From the NCBI GenBank assembly GCA_022510425.1, contig JAFLTO010000016.1, positions 1 to 59,371 of the forward strand: a DNA stretch of 59,371 bases, in the 5' to 3' direction. A model generated the notes under the pieces. It did not search any database, had not been told where the DNA came from, and saw nothing but the letters and a program-made list of their open reading frames with translations. Position numbers and translations under genes: made by a program. Source of the stretch: Muribaculaceae bacterium. GTDB lineage: Bacteria > Bacteroidota > Bacteroidia > Bacteroidales > Muribaculaceae. Positions within the stretch are counted from its first letter, which is position 1. Every line of letters starts with the position of its first letter. Positions 56,869 to 59,371 of this stretch are shown here, piece after piece.

Positions 56869-58790
56869 TGAGCAAGCCCAAAGACCCGCAACGATTAGCA
56901 GAGATTGAATTCTGTATAAGCCGGTATTTCAAGTCGAATATCCTTCCCATTATGAAAAGTGAGAAGGAATCTTTACAACGTGCCCAGGCAAAGGAATTTC
57001 ACGATAATTCCCAGAGTTTCGCTGCAATGTCAAGGAGTGCCGTAAATGCAAGACATGGTTTGCCGGACGATTCCTTGTTGTTCGTAAGATTCGGTAAGGA
57101 ATGTGGCAAGACAAGTGAAGATTATGTGGAGACTTGTCTCAAGAAGATCAGCGAGAACGATGCAATCCAAAAGGATTTTCAGAGGTTGGCCGGTGAATGG
57201 CGAACCGCCATTGTAAAAGAGATCGGAAGAGAGAGATATGATGAATTGTCTGAGAAATTAGGGACAGACCTGGCATTCGCATACCTGGAGAACCGAATAG
57301 AGCAACAGATGATCGACAGGATGGTGGCAGACAAGATGCCCAAATCATCTTTCGATTATATACTGCATAAGGGAATGTCCGAAAGTCTATTCGGTATCGG
57401 ATATGAAATGCTCAAATCCCCGCTTGACCATGAGATAGACGCACGATGTGAGGCAGCTTATAAGCCGACTAAAGGAGAAAGAATTGCTGTCAAGGGAGTT
57501 TCATTGACAGCTGATGCAGTGACTTTGGGAGGTGTCTATTCCTGGGGGTCATTGGCAAAGTTAGCCGGCACCGAAATTATCTTTTCAGGATTGGAAAAGA
57601 TATTTGACAAAGAAGTTCCCAAAGGAATGAGCGTGGATGAAGTTTTGAGTCAGGCAATCTTCGGTGATGAAAACAATTATTTCCCTTCAATAAGGAAAAA
57701 TAGTGCAGAAATAGTGGAATATGAAAATACTTATCTCCGGGAGGTTGATACAACACTGTCTAAGAAAATGAATATCCTCACTGAAAAGTCGGAATATGAG
57801 GACCGGTTCAATACAGATCCGGACTTATGGCAGAAGAATAATCCTTTCGACCTGAATTCGGATTATTGGAAAAATCAACCGGTTAGTTTTCAGCGTGAAG
57901 TCCCTTTGGTTATCGCTCCCGGACAGGAAAAGGCGTACCTTGATTGGAAAGCTGAGCAGGAAGGAAAGGGAAAAGGAAATTACAAACCTCAATCCACTTC
58001 AAATACTTCAAGACCTGATGTTCCATTGGTTATAGCACCGGGGAAAGAACAGGAATATCTGGATTGGCTGGAGGAACATAACAAGAAAAAAGATATGGCA
58101 GAAAATCAGACTATACAGAATAAACAGGAAGCACAGGATATTCAGGAAACCAATCAGACGGTTCCTCAAAACGATTCACAATCTCCACAGACTGAACAGC
58201 CGGAGGATAACAATAATCTCGGTTGGTCGAATCTTTTCAGTTCAGTAGGTCTGGACGGATTCGGAGACATAACCCGGAACCTGCCATTTGTTATATCCAT
58301 GCTGCCCGATATGCTCGTGGGACTTCTTACAGGAAAGACAGAATCCGTAGGATTGAAAAAAGATATAATCCCGGTTGCATCTATACTATTGGGAATGTTC
58401 ATAAAGAACCCATTATTGAAAATGGTGCTTATTGGAATGGGAGGAGCAAACCTTCTCAACAAGATGGGACATGAGGCAATCGGCCGACAACAGCCGGATG
58501 TTACCATGACACAGCAATTCAAACAATATGCCGATGAACCGTTGAATCCAAGGATTGTCAATCCTGTTCTCAAAGGCAATACTCTTATAGCAACGATAGA
58601 CAATGTCCCATGTTCCATAACCATTCCTGAAAATGCTGCCAGAGCATACGAAGCAGGAGCTTTACCTTTGAATACCCTTGTGAACGCCATTCTCTCACGG
58701 AATGACAATATGAGGGAGATGGCTGCAAGGAACTATCAGGAGATGGATATGCGTACAATAGAAAGAGACAGAGGTATCGGCATAAAATAG
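56868..58790 (+). CDS. Large membrane-associated protein of transfer operon II
   Basis: 640 residues. A helical N-terminal half, then an internal duplication (EVPLVIAPGQEKAYLDW near 345 and DVPLVIAPGKEQEYLDW near 385), an Asn/Gln-rich linker, and two or three hydrophobic segments near 475-545 (LPFVISMLPDMLVGLL, IIPVASILLGMFI, LLKMVLIGMGGANLL). The C-terminal 110 residues form a separate domain ending ERDRGIGIK. Family unknown; its conserved operon position suggests a relaxosome or channel accessory. Confidence 0.6.
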   Translation: MSKPKDPQRLAEIEFCISRYFKSNILPIMKSEKESLQRAQAKEFHDNSQSFAAMSRSAVNARHGLPDDSLLFVRFGKECGKTSEDYVETCLKKISENDAIQKDFQRLAGEWRTAIVKEIGRERYDELSEKLGTDLAFAYLENRIEQQMIDRMVADKMPKSSFDYILHKGMSESLFGIGYEMLKSPLDHEIDARCEAAYKPTKGERIAVKGVSLTADAVTLGGVYSWGSLAKLAGTEIIFSGLEKIFDKEVPKGMSVDEVLSQAIFGDENNYFPSIRKNSAEIVEYENTYLREVDTTLSKKMNILTEKSEYEDRFNTDPDLWQKNNPFDLNSDYWKNQPVSFQREVPLVIAPGQEKAYLDWKAEQEGKGKGNYKPQSTSNTSRPDVPLVIAPGKEQEYLDWLEEHNKKKDMAENQTIQNKQEAQDIQETNQTVPQNDSQSPQTEQPEDNNNLGWSNLFSSVGLDGFGDITRNLPFVISMLPDMLVGLLTGKTESVGLKKDIIPVASILLGMFIKNPLLKMVLIGMGGANLLNKMGHEAIGRQQPDVTMTQQFKQYADEPLNPRIVNPVLKGNTLIATIDNVPCSITIPENAARAYEAGALPLNTLVNAILSRNDNMREMAARNYQEMDMRTIERDRGIGIK

Positions 58791-58841
58791 ACCTTTTAAT
58801 ATTGAAATTTCCTAATCCACGATAACTATAAACATAACTAT

Positions 58842-59371
58842 ATGAGAGAAAAGACAGTACAGGAGCAGACAGCGGCTACAAGACAGGTTGAACTGATAAC
58901 CAATGCACTCAGCAACAGAGATGATAAAGGCCACTGGATGAATATAAGCGGCAAACTGACTCCGAGGCTATATTCCAAGGGAGCTGCGTTGAGTCCTTTT
59001 AATGCCATGATATTGATGCTTCATTCAGATACCAACAATTATTCTACCGGTGTCTATACCACATTCAAGAAGACACATGATTCCGGAAATACAGTCCTGA
59101 AAGATGAAAAATCTGTTCCGATGAACTGGTACAACTGGAACAAATACGTCAACCGTAGCGATGACAGGGACGTGATTGACCGTGAAAAATATCTGACTCT
59201 AACTTCGGAGGAACAGAAGGAATACAAAGTAATCCGTCAAAGGGAAATCCGGTCACTTTTCAATATAGAACAGACCTCTTTCCCGGCAGCGGAAGAAAAG
59301 CAGTTCGAGGAACTCGTGCAAAATTATGGAGGAAAGAGAGACAGAGGTTTTTTGACCAAGGCAGAAAAACA
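58842..59371 (+). CDS. ardC: ArdC-like antirestriction / ssDNA-binding protein (3' end missing)
   Basis: The gene starts at ATG 58842 and runs open to the window edge (about 176 residues seen). SPFNAMILMLHSDTNNYSTG, then NWYNWNKYVNR, and IRSLFNIEQTSFPAAE match the N-terminal ssDNA-binding domain of Bacteroidetes ArdC-family proteins, whose C-terminal part is a zincin-like domain. ArdC protects incoming single-stranded DNA from restriction during conjugation. TCCTAATCC precedes the start. Confidence 0.82.
   Translation, partial: MREKTVQEQTAATRQVELITNALSNRDDKGHWMNISGKLTPRLYSKGAALSPFNAMILMLHSDTNNYSTGVYTTFKKTHDSGNTVLKDEKSVPMNWYNWNKYVNRSDDRDVIDREKYLTLTSEEQKEYKVIRQREIRSLFNIEQTSFPAAEEKQFEELVQNYGGKRDRGFLTKAEK

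Overview
The window is a conjugative element of a Bacteroidales-type bacterium (Bacteroides, Phocaeicola or Prevotella relatives) carrying a large AT-rich cargo island. The host call rests on the Bacteroidetes-type Tra proteins (TraG, J, K, M, N, O, a MobC-type coupling protein, Toprim primase, ArdC), promoters with TAnnTTTG -7 boxes, weak ribosome-binding sites, DUF3244, DUF4099 and DUF6562-like proteins, and peptidase-containing ABC transporters paired with outer-membrane barrels. No relaxase, integrase or element end is visible, so only part of the element is seen.

Layout. 1-2.9 kb: end of a Crp/Fnr regulator and a lone outer-membrane barrel, ending at a terminator. 2.9-21.5 kb: transfer operon I, with a TraG ATPase that has lost its first half, exported coiled-coil proteins, TraJ-K-L-M-N-O, three fimbrillin-like lipoproteins, a membrane coiled-coil protein with an RNA polymerase alpha-CTD-like end, the MobC coupling ATPase and a GH24 lysozyme. 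22-48.2 kb: cargo. 48.2-59.4 kb: an M23 peptidase facing inward, then transfer operon II (DUF4099 protein, primase, PH-domain protein, exported coiled-coil proteins, ArdC).

Cargo. (a) A lipoprotein with a glycine-zipper C-terminus and an overlapping small membrane protein, which look like a toxin and immunity pair. (b) Three peptide-modification loci. Locus 1 has a GG-leader precursor with a CGCGCG core, a radical SAM/SPASM maturase, a barrel, a C39-peptidase ABC exporter and a small membrane protein. Locus 2 repeats this without an exporter, and its maturase is frameshifted at an A10 run. Locus 3 is a 37-residue Cys-rich peptide followed by a terminator-like hairpin and another radical SAM/SPASM enzyme. 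(c) Two TetR regulators, a TPR regulator broken by a stop codon, and its stand-alone HTH relative. (d) A seven-gene defence-like operon (42.5-48.2 kb): a small protein starting Met-Gly, a PfkB-kinase/nucleoside deoxyribosyltransferase fusion, a QueC-like enzyme, an OGG-like HhH-GPD protein, a HEPN protein, a class III nucleotide cyclase and a Pycsar-type membrane effector. It looks like deazapurine-protein conjugation genes joined to a Pycsar module, and is the most promising undescribed system here.

A near-palindrome (consensus TATAAYnnnYGTTATA) precedes the toxin, all three peptide loci and the defence operon. It lies exactly 8 bp or 39 bp upstream of a TAnnTTTG box at five promoters, which suggests one regulator controls the cargo. 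Several cargo genes are interrupted, either by real decay or slippage or by sequence errors. All family calls come from reading motifs; no database search was possible.
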